Below, in pieces: positions 8,683-16,565 of a stretch of 64,000 bases of DNA. Position numbers and translations under genes: made by a program. Position 1 is the first letter of the stretch, and each line of letters opens with the position of its first letter. The notes beneath the pieces were generated by a model. It was not told the origin of the DNA, searched no databases, and was given only the letters and a program-made list of their open reading frames with translations. This stretch comes from Oscillospiraceae bacterium. Lineage in GTDB: Bacteria; Bacillota; Clostridia; Oscillospirales; Oscillospiraceae. The stretch is taken from contig JAFTGD010000059.1 in NCBI GenBank assembly GCA_017458065.1, positions 1 through 64,000 of the forward strand. The letters run 5' to 3'.

Positions 8683-10607
8683 GGGGACTCCTTCACATAG
8701 AGATAATAGGGGTACAGTTCACCGTTGTCCGGAAAATACACCGTCTGCAACAGGAGGTACCGGGGGCTGTCCACCTCCAGGCCTCTGGAGACGATATAAT
8801 CCGTCACACCGTCCGCCATATAATGCTCCATCTCACGGACCATCTCTTCCGAAGGGAGATTCAGCATGCAGAAATACCGCGTCGACGGAACAATGTCCGC
8901 CGTTGTAAAAAGCCCGACATCCAGAGCGCCGTAGTTAAACAACGTGGCGTCCGGCGTCTCCCGAAGCGTCTCTGCAAAGACGAACTGCGGCATCTCGTCG
9001 CGGCGGTAAGTCAGCATATGGCTGTTCTCAGAGCCAAAGAGGCAAACCGTGAACGACAACGGGATCAGTACACGTGCGAAACGCTGGATTCGCACCGATT
9101 TGGGATCAGTCTTCTGTTCCTTGTTCGCTCCGCTTTCCGTCCTGCTTTTTCTAACCTCTCCGCAAAATCGAAGGAGTTCCGTCACCCCGATGGGAACAAA
9201 CACGCAGAGGATCTCGGAGTAATACTTGAGATTGATTCCTCCCGCGTAGATCAGACCAAACGCAAAGACAAAGGACAGCAGCACGTGGATGGAAAGCCTG
9301 CGCTTTCTGCGCTGCCACAGCGAACAGACGGTAAAGAGAAACAGCAGCACCGTCGCGTCATTGTATGTCAGCATGGATGCGCCGCCTGAAGCCAGTCCCT
9401 TAACGGTGTTGAGAACAGAGGATGCTTTGCCGTATACGAAGATATTGTTATAGAAATACGCCTCCCACAGCGATGGGAGCGCATGGTGATAGCCAAAATA
9501 GAGAAACACAGGGAGGGAAGCTGCGGCAACGCCGAGGATGATCAGCCCGAGCAGCTTCATCAGCCGGGCCGCTCTCCCCTCCCGGATCATCAGAACCATC
9601 GGCACAAGGATAAATCCGACATAGAAGCCGAGCATGCTGTACTTGATCCAAAGTACCGCGCCGGAGCTCAACCCGATCAGGAAGGCCTCCCGATTACTGA
9701 GATCACGGCCGCTGCTGACAGCCCGCAGCCCGTAGTAAAACGCCAGCATCACCAGCGGAAGCGAGAGTTCCTCCGCGCTGCCGCCCTTCAGGAACGCCGG
9801 AACCGTGTAAACGATCGCCGCAGTCAGGAAGAGAAAAATCGGATCTCGTTTCCCCGTGAGCAGCAGATGACTTTTATATGCAAGGCTCAGGAATGCCCAG
9901 GCTGCGGCAATCTCCAGCAGCCAGGCGCCAAGAAAGCTTCTGTGCGAAACCAGGTAGCACAGAGAATAAACAGCATAGAGGAGAGGTCCTTTCTGTTCAT
10001 ACAGATCACGGTAGGGTACAACGCCGAAAAGCATGGACTTCCCTACTGTGAAAAAGCAGTTGGCGTCCACCCAGTCGTTGAAAGGATAGAGCGGTGAGGA
10101 GAGAGAACAGATCGAGACCGTTACCAGTGCAGCGCAGAACAGCAGCCGACGGTCCTCACGGTTGAGCTGGGTGTTCTCACGATGGCTGCTCTCCCACCTG
10201 GACTCCTTAAGGGTGTTTTCCTTCTGGTTCAGCAGCGCAGATAAAAAAGGGACCGCCCCCACCGTGCCGACTACAGCCGCCAGCAGGATGGGGAGCGCTT
10301 CTCTCCAGGCAAAAAACCGCAGAGAGACAAGGCGTTTGGTCCGAAGCCACACCGCAAGGAAGATTCCAGCAAGAAGCAGCGCCAGAACAACCGCCGCCGG
10401 CCGTATCGGCTTTTCGATTTCATTCCCCGCCGGTTTGCTCACGGTCCCGGTCGAGATAAGAGCTGAGAGCAGAAGAACTGTGACAGCCGGCGCAAGAAGC
10501 CAACTTGCAGGGAGCGGCCTGATCAGCAGCAGACAGAACGCGGCTGCGGAGAGGGGAAGAAGATAGCGTTTCTGTTTTTTAGCGGCTATTCTGCCGGCAT
10601 TCTTCAC
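8679..10607 (-). CDS. Polytopic membrane glycosyltransferase, GT39/ArnT-like
   Basis: About 642 residues with some 11-13 hydrophobic segments, so an integral membrane protein. The region NDWVDANCFFTVGKSMLFG followed by VPYRDLYEQKGPLLY is the first-loop motif of GT-C transferases of the ArnT/PMT type, where an Asp acts as catalytic base with a lipid-linked sugar donor. The likely role is adding sugar to a wall polymer, lipid or surface protein; the substrate is unknown. A GTG start at 10607 has GGGAGG eight bases before it, better than the GTG at 10616. It is followed by thiI with an ATGA overlap, so the two are translationally coupled although functionally unrelated. Confidence 0.7.
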   Translation of the reverse strand: MKNAGRIAAKKQKRYLLPLSAAAFCLLLIRPLPASWLLAPAVTVLLLSALISTGTVSKPAGNEIEKPIRPAAVVLALLLAGIFLAVWLRTKRLVSLRFFAWREALPILLAAVVGTVGAVPFLSALLNQKENTLKESRWESSHRENTQLNREDRRLLFCAALVTVSICSLSSPLYPFNDWVDANCFFTVGKSMLFGVVPYRDLYEQKGPLLYAVYSLCYLVSHRSFLGAWLLEIAAAWAFLSLAYKSHLLLTGKRDPIFLFLTAAIVYTVPAFLKGGSAEELSLPLVMLAFYYGLRAVSSGRDLSNREAFLIGLSSGAVLWIKYSMLGFYVGFILVPMVLMIREGRAARLMKLLGLIILGVAAASLPVFLYFGYHHALPSLWEAYFYNNIFVYGKASSVLNTVKGLASGGASMLTYNDATVLLFLFTVCSLWQRRKRRLSIHVLLSFVFAFGLIYAGGINLKYYSEILCVFVPIGVTELLRFCGEVRKSRTESGANKEQKTDPKSVRIQRFARVLIPLSFTVCLFGSENSHMLTYRRDEMPQFVFAETLRETPDATLFNYGALDVGLFTTADIVPSTRYFCMLNLPSEEMVREMEHYMADGVTDYIVSRGLEVDSPRYLLLQTVYFPDNGELYPYYLYVKESP

Positions 10608-10640
10608 CGCGTTCACCTCCCGGCAATAATCGAAAACGAA

Positions 10641-11189
10641 TTAAAGACTGTCGATCAGCTTCTGCAGATCATCCAGCGCTATGGAAGGATCTGTGCTGTC
10701 CACCCTCGCGTCGCAGAAAGAAGCGCTTGCTCTCTGTTCTTTTGCCAGTTCCATGCGGGCGGTAAGCTCGAAGGAATTACGCGCGTTCCGTGCATAACGC
10801 TCCCGAAGCTGCTCCGGGTCAGCCGGTTCTACATACACGCAGTACGCCTCGGGCATATTCTGTTTCACTTGGGCAGCGCGCTCCGGCTCTACCGGGAGGA
10901 TTACGCTCTTCCCGGTCTCCAGCGCCGCCAGCACCAGTCTGCGCGATGTGCCGTAGTCGTTGCCGGCGAGTTCTGTCGTTTCCAGAAGGTCTCCCGACTC
11001 TTTCAAAGCCGTCCATCCTTCCAGATCATAGAAGAAAAAGCCGACGCCGTTCTGCTCGCCCTCCTTCATTTTTCTGGCGGTGATGGGCGTGACGGTTGTG
11101 AGGTCCTCTCGGCTGCCCAGCAGAGCTCTGACGAGTTCCGGGATCCCTGCCCCGGACGGTCCGGTAATGACAATGAGCTTCGGATTCAT
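10641..11189 (-). CDS. Guanylate-kinase-like protein with degenerate P-loop
   Basis: The 182 residues align by eye along the whole guanylate kinase fold: MNPKLIVITGPSGAG, then a TARKMKEGE region matching the GMP-binding TTRxPRxGE, GVGFFFY, LLETTELAGNDYGTSR and a closing helix. However the Walker A Lys is absent: GPSGAG is followed by IPELV instead of KGTLV or similar, and the second arginine of the GMP site is missing. So it is probably not an active GMP kinase; the true gmk should be elsewhere. Start 11189 is chosen for its AGGAG site. It lies 13 bases after comM, in the hisS-aspS-comM operon. Confidence 0.65.
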   Translation of the reverse strand: MNPKLIVITGPSGAGIPELVRALLGSREDLTTVTPITARKMKEGEQNGVGFFFYDLEGWTALKESGDLLETTELAGNDYGTSRRLVLAALETGKSVILPVEPERAAQVKQNMPEAYCVYVEPADPEQLRERYARNARNSFELTARMELAKEQRASASFCDARVDSTDPSIALDDLQKLIDSL

Positions 11190-11202
11190 ATGACTGCTCC
11201 TT

Positions 11203-12720
11203 TCAGGCTTCCGTAAAATCAAAACTGCGATACTGAATTGCCTCTGCAAGATGCTCGATCCCGATCTGTTCCGCCCCGTCCAGATCCGCTATGGTTCTGG
11301 CAACTCGCAGGATGCGGTCATGGCTTCTTGCGGAGAGCCCCATGCTGTCAAAAGCGTCTTTCATCAGCGCTTCTCCTTCCGGGCCGAGCGAACAGAAGCA
11401 TCTCAGTTCTCTGCTCCCCATATGTGCGTTGCACATCGTCTCATCACTCGGAAACCGCGCTCTCTGAATCGCTCTCGCCGCATTCACCCGCTGGCGGATA
11501 ACAGCGGAAGGCTCCGCCGGGGTCTTTCGTCTCAATTCTTCATATTCCAGTGCCGGCACCTCAATGATCATGTCAATACGGTCCAGCATCGGACCGGAAA
11601 CCCGGCTCTGATAACGCCTGACATCGTTCTGGGAACAGCGGCATCTGCCGGACGGATGCCCGTACCAGCCGCATTTGCAGGGATTCATCGCGCAGACCAG
11701 CATAAAACGGCTCGGGAATGTGACCGTACCGGATACGCGTGATACCGTCACCACTCCGTCTTCCATCGGCTGGCGCAGTACCTCCAGCACGTCGCTGCGG
11801 AATTCCGGCATCTCATCCAGGAAGAGGACCCCGTTGTGTGCCAGGCTGATTTCACCCGGTCTCGGACTGGATCCTCCTCCGGCAAGTCCTGCCGGAGAGA
11901 TGCTGTGGTGCGGCGATCGGAACGGCCGCACTGAGACGATGGGCTGTTCTCGGCCTGTGAGCCCCGCAACAGAGTGGATCTCCGTTGTCTGGATGATCTC
12001 TTCGCGGCTCATATCCGGCAATATCGTCGGAAGCCGTTTTGCCATCATGCTCTTTCCCGCCCCGGGAGGCCCCACCATCAGAAGGTTGTGCCCGCCGGCA
12101 GCGGCTATTTCAAACGCGCGTTTGACGTTCTCCTGTCCTTTGACATCCGCATAGTCCGGCAATCCGGCCATGGTACGGTCTATCTCGGGCGCTACGGCGG
12201 CTGAGATGCTCTCTTCCCCGCTCAAGTGGCGAAGCAGCTGGCGGAGATCCCGGACCGGATAGACAGAGATCTCATCGGCAAAAGCAGCCTCCTGGGCATT
12301 CTCTTCCGGAAGATAGAGTTCTCTGATCCCTGCGCGCTGTGCCGCAATTGCCATCGGCAGGGCGCCTGGGATCGCCCGCAGCTCTCCGGTGAGGGAGAGC
12401 TCCCCAAGGAAAGCCGCTGTATCGGACGGTTGCTTCAGGTCTCCCGACGCCGCCAGGATACCAACCAGCAGCGGCAGGTCATAAAGGGTACCCGCCTTCT
12501 TCTTGTCCGCGGGAGCCAGATTCACCGTCATGCGGCTGACCGGGAACTTAAAGCCGTTATTCTTGATCGCGGCACGGACGCGTTCCCTGGATTCTTTCAC
12601 AGCCGCGTCCGGCAGTCCTACGATATCGAAGGCCGGGAGCCCGGACGAGATATTGACCTCAACGCTCACCTCATAGCCGCCAACTCCGCTGACGCCGAGA
12701 CTTCGGATACGGGAAAACAT
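11203..12720 (-). CDS. comM: YifB/ComM-family Mg-chelatase-like AAA ATPase
   Basis: A 505-residue protein with the standard family order: N-terminal Lon-protease-like S5 fold (about 1-165; GLPAFDIVGLPDAAVKESRE), AAA core with Walker A GPPGAGKSM near residue 215, Walker B VLFLDEMPEF, and a C-terminal helical domain with four cysteines (MNPCKCGWYGHPSGRCRC). In competent bacteria ComM is a hexameric branch-migration helicase that extends recombination of incoming DNA. Whether this organism is naturally transformable is not shown. It starts six bases after aspS with only a weak ribosome site, suggesting coupling to aspS. Confidence 0.93.
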   Translation of the reverse strand: MFSRIRSLGVSGVGGYEVSVEVNISSGLPAFDIVGLPDAAVKESRERVRAAIKNNGFKFPVSRMTVNLAPADKKKAGTLYDLPLLVGILAASGDLKQPSDTAAFLGELSLTGELRAIPGALPMAIAAQRAGIRELYLPEENAQEAAFADEISVYPVRDLRQLLRHLSGEESISAAVAPEIDRTMAGLPDYADVKGQENVKRAFEIAAAGGHNLLMVGPPGAGKSMMAKRLPTILPDMSREEIIQTTEIHSVAGLTGREQPIVSVRPFRSPHHSISPAGLAGGGSSPRPGEISLAHNGVLFLDEMPEFRSDVLEVLRQPMEDGVVTVSRVSGTVTFPSRFMLVCAMNPCKCGWYGHPSGRCRCSQNDVRRYQSRVSGPMLDRIDMIIEVPALEYEELRRKTPAEPSAVIRQRVNAARAIQRARFPSDETMCNAHMGSRELRCFCSLGPEGEALMKDAFDSMGLSARSHDRILRVARTIADLDGAEQIGIEHLAEAIQYRSFDFTEA

Positions 12721-12726
12721 GTCCGC

Positions 12727-14505
12727 TCAGTCTTCCGGCTCGCAGGTGATGGCGATGTGCAGCTCATCCAGCTGCTTCTGTTCCACCGTTGACGGTGCAC
12801 CCATCATGATATCCTGCGCGCTCTTGTTCATCGGGAACGGAATGATCTCGCGTATGCTGTCCTCACCGGCAAGCAGCATGACCATACGGTCGATGCCGGG
12901 GGCAATACCGGCATGAGGAGGAGCACCGTAGCAGAAGGCGTTGTACATGGCCGGGAACTTCTTTTTCACGTCCTCTTCGCCGAGGCGGACCATCTCGAAA
13001 GCCTTGATCATGATCTCCGGATCGTGGTTCCGGACGGCGCCGGAGGAGAGCTCCACACCGTTGCAGACAAGATCGTACTGGTCTGCCGTAATGGCAAGGG
13101 GATCAATCTCTCCCCTTTCCGCCTGAAGCAGAACCTCCAGCCCGCCTGCGGGCATGGAGAAGGGATTGTGGCAGAATTCCAGTTCGCCGGATTCTTCCCC
13201 GATCTCATACATCGGGAAATCGACAATCCAGCAGAATTCGTACCGCTCTTTATCCATGTGGCCGGGGACCTGTGCGCCCAGCATCTTGATCATGACGCCC
13301 GCTGTCTTCTGTGCCTGCCCACGGACACCCGTCGTGACGCCGACGAGGCAGCCCGGCTTCAGTCCGAGCCGATCTGTCAGCACATCCTTCAGCGGATCCA
13401 CAAACTTTGCCACGCCGCCGACGAGGGCGCCGCTGTCATCCATGCGGAACCAGTAGGGCTTTGCCCCTGCCTGTACTTCAACATCCGCACAGAGCTTGTC
13501 GATCTGCTTTCTGGTCAGGTCGCATCCGGAAACGACGATTGCCTTCACGGTGTTCCCGTTCTGGAAGGGCTGGAACTCGGTATCCTTTACCAGATCCGTG
13601 ATATCCTGTGCCGTCAGATCGATGCGAAGGTCCGGCTTGTCGCTGCCGTAGGTCTCCAGCGCATCCAGATATTTGATTCTGCGGAAGGGTGCGGATGAGG
13701 CGATGTTGTACTTGCCATACTCGGCAAAAATCGGCGGCAGGACATCCTCAAGAATCGCAAAAACATCCTCCTGTGAGGCAAAGGCCATTTCCATATCCAG
13801 CTGATAAAATTCCCCCGGGCTGCGGTCACCGCGCGCGTCCTCATCGCGGAAGCATGGTGCGATCTGGAAGTACCGGTCAAAACCGGAAGTCATCAGCAGC
13901 TGCTTGAACTGCTGCGGGGCCTGGGGCAGGGCGTAAAACTTGCCAGGGTGCTTTCTTGCAGGTACCAGATAATCCCGCGCTCCTTCCGGAGAGGACGCGG
14001 TCAGGATCGGGGTGGTGATCTCCAGGAAGTTGTGGTCCAGCATGGCCTTGCGGATTGCGGCAATCACCTGGCAGCGCAGGATAATATTCTGCTTGACCGC
14101 CGGATTGCGCAGGTCCAGATAACGGTATTTCAGTCTCTGCGTCTCATCTGCCTCGCGGCTGCGGTTGATTTCAAAGGGGAGCTCATTGTAACGGCAGCGT
14201 CCGAGAACTTTGATGGATTCCGGAACGACCTCGATCTCGCCAGTGGGGAGATTGGGGTTTTTGCTGGCGCGCTCGCGCACCGTTCCGATCACACCGATGG
14301 TGGATTCTTTGTTGATCCCCTTCAGCTGACGGAGGAGCTCTTCATTCTCCACAACAAGCTGCGTCTTGCCGTAGAAGTCGCGCATGACGCCAAAGGCGAG
14401 GCTGCTGCCTACTTCACGGACATTTTCCAGCCATCCGGCGAGCTGCACCTTCTGGCCGACATGGTTCATGCGGAGTTCTCCGCAGGTATGGGTACGGGAT
14501 TGCAT
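12727..14505 (-). CDS. aspS: Aspartyl-tRNA synthetase
   Basis: Charges tRNA-Asp. The 592 residues give the bacterial-type class II enzyme: N-terminal OB-fold anticodon domain (about 1-105), motif 2 region FRDEDARGDRSPGEF near 220, a GAD insertion domain (about 290-420) and motif 3 GIAPGIDRMVML near 530. AAGGAGG lies six bases before the ATG. It follows hisS after 21 bases, a synthetase pair conserved in Firmicutes. Whether it is discriminating or also charges tRNA-Asn cannot be told by eye. Confidence 0.97.
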   Translation of the reverse strand: MQSRTHTCGELRMNHVGQKVQLAGWLENVREVGSSLAFGVMRDFYGKTQLVVENEELLRQLKGINKESTIGVIGTVRERASKNPNLPTGEIEVVPESIKVLGRCRYNELPFEINRSREADETQRLKYRYLDLRNPAVKQNIILRCQVIAAIRKAMLDHNFLEITTPILTASSPEGARDYLVPARKHPGKFYALPQAPQQFKQLLMTSGFDRYFQIAPCFRDEDARGDRSPGEFYQLDMEMAFASQEDVFAILEDVLPPIFAEYGKYNIASSAPFRRIKYLDALETYGSDKPDLRIDLTAQDITDLVKDTEFQPFQNGNTVKAIVVSGCDLTRKQIDKLCADVEVQAGAKPYWFRMDDSGALVGGVAKFVDPLKDVLTDRLGLKPGCLVGVTTGVRGQAQKTAGVMIKMLGAQVPGHMDKERYEFCWIVDFPMYEIGEESGELEFCHNPFSMPAGGLEVLLQAERGEIDPLAITADQYDLVCNGVELSSGAVRNHDPEIMIKAFEMVRLGEEDVKKKFPAMYNAFCYGAPPHAGIAPGIDRMVMLLAGEDSIREIIPFPMNKSAQDIMMGAPSTVEQKQLDELHIAITCEPED

Positions 14506-14526
14506 CTTCGTTTCCTCCTTATCTGA

Positions 14527-15882
14527 TCAGCCGCGGATCGGCGCGGCGCTGTTTCTTTTCTCAATCGTCTCCCGGATCAGAACTGCCGCCTGCTCCGCTG
14601 ACAGCATCTGCTGTTCGCCGCTCTCCATGTTCTTCACGGAAAGCTGTCCTTTTGCGACCTCATCCTCACCAAGCAGAACGACAAACGGAACACCGATTTT
14701 ATCGGCGTATCCCATCTTTGCCTTGAACTTGCGTTTTTCGGTGTACAGCTGTGCCCGCAAACCGGCGCTGCGGAGTGCCGTCGCGGCCTCCACTGCCGGA
14801 CCGTAATCCTCCGTCATTGGGATCACCAGCGCGTCACAGGGTGCTGTCAGGACCTCTTCTGACAGGAGCCCCTGCTCCTGCAGGACATAGAAGAGCCTTG
14901 TGAGACCGATGGAAATGCCGACGCCCGGGAGCTGTTTGTCTGTGTAATACTCGGCCAGATTGTCATACCTGCCGCCGGAGCAGACAGAGCCGATCTCCGG
15001 ATAATCCGTGAGCTCCGTCTCGTAGACGGTGCCGGTATAATAATCCAGACCGCGGGCGATGGTCAGATCCACGGCAAAGTTTTCCTCCGGGACGCCGAAG
15101 GCTGCCAGGTACCGGGTAACCGTGCGCAGCTCCTCCAGACCGAGATCGAAGGTCTCGTCCATGCCGCGGTATGCTTCCAGCCGCTCGAGAATTTCGTCGT
15201 TGCTTCCCCGGATGGCCATAAAATCCAGAACGTTTTCCGCTTTGTAGGGGCGCATGTTCAACTCGTCGATCAGCATCTGCTTGACCTTTACCTCGCCGAC
15301 CTTGTCCAGCTTATCCACAATGCGCATGATATCCTGCGCCTTTTCGGACATGCCGTTCAGCGCATAGAAGCCGTTCAGCAGCTTGCGGTTGTTAACCTTG
15401 ATCCTGAACCTGCGGAGACCGAGTCTGGTAAAGGCCGTGTAGATAATGGCGGGGATCTCGGCTTCGTTTGCGATGTCCAGTTTTCCGTCGCCGATCACGT
15501 CGATATCGGCCTGATAGAATTCACGGAAACGGCCGCGCTGCGCGCGCTCTCCCCGGTAGACCTTACCGATCTGGTAGCGGCGGAACGGGAAGGCCAGACT
15601 GCCGTAATGCGCGGCAACATACTTTGCCAGCGGGACTGTCAGGTCAAAACGAAGCGCAAGATCGCTGTCACCCTTCTGGAAGCGGTAAATCTGCTTTTCC
15701 GTCTCTCCTCCACCCTTGGCAAGCAGGACCTCTGCCGCTTCAATCACCGGCGTGTCCAGCGGTGTAAAAGCGAACAGCGAATACGTCTCACGCAGGATCT
15801 GCATGATCCGCTCCATCTTCACCTGGTCTCGGGGCAAAAGTTCCATAAATCCGGACAATGTCCTCGGTTCCACTCTGCTCAT
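14527..15882 (-). CDS. hisS: Histidyl-tRNA synthetase
   Basis: Charges tRNA-His. The 451-residue class II enzyme shows the N-terminal PRTLSGFMELLPRDQ, motif 2 RYQIGKVYRGERAQRGRFRE, the histidine-binding ARGLDYYTGTVYE signature near 270-283, and a C-terminal anticodon domain (about 355-445). GGGAG is seven bases from the ATG. It is the first clear gene of the hisS-aspS-comM operon. No T-box leader is visible upstream; the space holds only the mgsA terminator and a possible 25-codon ORF whose TAA abuts the hisS ATG. Confidence 0.96.
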   Translation of the reverse strand: MSRVEPRTLSGFMELLPRDQVKMERIMQILRETYSLFAFTPLDTPVIEAAEVLLAKGGGETEKQIYRFQKGDSDLALRFDLTVPLAKYVAAHYGSLAFPFRRYQIGKVYRGERAQRGRFREFYQADIDVIGDGKLDIANEAEIPAIIYTAFTRLGLRRFRIKVNNRKLLNGFYALNGMSEKAQDIMRIVDKLDKVGEVKVKQMLIDELNMRPYKAENVLDFMAIRGSNDEILERLEAYRGMDETFDLGLEELRTVTRYLAAFGVPEENFAVDLTIARGLDYYTGTVYETELTDYPEIGSVCSGGRYDNLAEYYTDKQLPGVGISIGLTRLFYVLQEQGLLSEEVLTAPCDALVIPMTEDYGPAVEAATALRSAGLRAQLYTEKRKFKAKMGYADKIGVPFVVLLGEDEVAKGQLSVKNMESGEQQMLSAEQAAVLIRETIEKRNSAAPIRG

Positions 15883-15960
15883 TTACAACTCTCCCTTTTC
15901 ACGGTCACAGGAAGAACCCGCGGGTAAAGCACAGGCATCTTCCATTGTGTTTTCTTTCAT
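15883..15960 (-). CDS. Possible 25-codon ORF abutting hisS
   Basis: The frame MKENTMEDACALPAGSSCDR, plus EKGEL and TAA, ends directly before the hisS ATG (TAA then ATG with no gap). It has no clear ribosome site; a TATAAT-like -10 at 15967-15972 would put the RNA start almost at its ATG, which would make it leaderless. It contains no His codon, so it is not a histidine attenuator peptide. It may be chance; the zero-gap junction with hisS is the main reason to list it. Confidence 0.25.
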   Translation of the reverse strand: MKENTMEDACALPAGSSCDREKGEL

Positions 15961-15971
15961 CAAACAATTAT

Positions 15972-16010
15972 AAAGAGTGAAGATCCGGAATAACTCCAAA
16001 CTTCACTCTT
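15972..16010 (-). terminator. Terminator of mgsA
   Basis: AAGAGTGAAG and CTTCACTCTTT pair around a 16-base loop, followed by a T-rich stretch, about 30 bases after the mgsA stop. A partly duplicated GAAGAGTGAAG precedes the stem. Confidence 0.6.
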
Positions 16011-16041
16011 CCTTCACTCTTCAAGAAAAGCGCAAGAGGGC

Positions 16042-16446
16042 TTATCTCTTCTGGGGATTCACGATATTACGCCAGTCAAGGTCGCCGCGGCGCAGCCCCT
16101 GGACCAGAACTTCCGCCGTTGCGGCATTGGTTGCAAACGGAATCTGGTACTGGTCGCAAAGACGCTCTACCTTGTTGATGTCGTCAAAGCCCTTCGGGTT
16201 TGCGGGATCACAGAAAAACAGGACCAGATCGATCTCGTTATACGATATTCTGGATCCGATCTGCTGAGCCCCGCCCTGATCGGCATGCAGATACAGGGTG
16301 ATCGGCAGCCCGGTCGCCTCCGCAACCAGCTTTCCGGTCACATGCGTCGCACAGAGGTTGTGCTCCGCCAGAATCCCGCAGTAGGCAATGCAAAACTGAA
16401 CCATCAGTTCTTTTTTTCTGTCGTGCGCCATCAAAGCAATATTCAT
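16042..16446 (-). CDS. mgsA: Methylglyoxal synthase
   Basis: Converts dihydroxyacetone phosphate to methylglyoxal and phosphate, a bypass that relieves phosphate limitation of glycolysis. The 134-residue protein has the family start MNIALMAHDRKKE, the phosphate-binding region THVTGKL, and the conserved GGAQQIGSRI and LVLFFCDP segments with the catalytic Asp. Length is typical for small bacterial MgsA. AAGGAG lies upstream. It stands between its own terminator and the PBP2 gene. Confidence 0.93.
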   Translation of the reverse strand: MNIALMAHDRKKELMVQFCIAYCGILAEHNLCATHVTGKLVAEATGLPITLYLHADQGGAQQIGSRISYNEIDLVLFFCDPANPKGFDDINKVERLCDQYQIPFATNAATAEVLVQGLRRGDLDWRNIVNPQKR

Positions 16447-16565
16447 AAATCAAGTTCTCCTTCAGCAGTCCACACGCACAATCTTTTCAATCATCCATGC
16501 TTTTCTATCAGACAAGATATTATACCCGTTTTTTCCCGGATACGCAATAGAAAAATACATGCTTT

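Noticed and set aside
15883-16041. T-box leader expected upstream of hisS-aspS
   Set aside because: No T-box motif (TGGNACCGCG-type) or specifier-loop arrangement is seen; the region holds the mgsA terminator and a small ORF.
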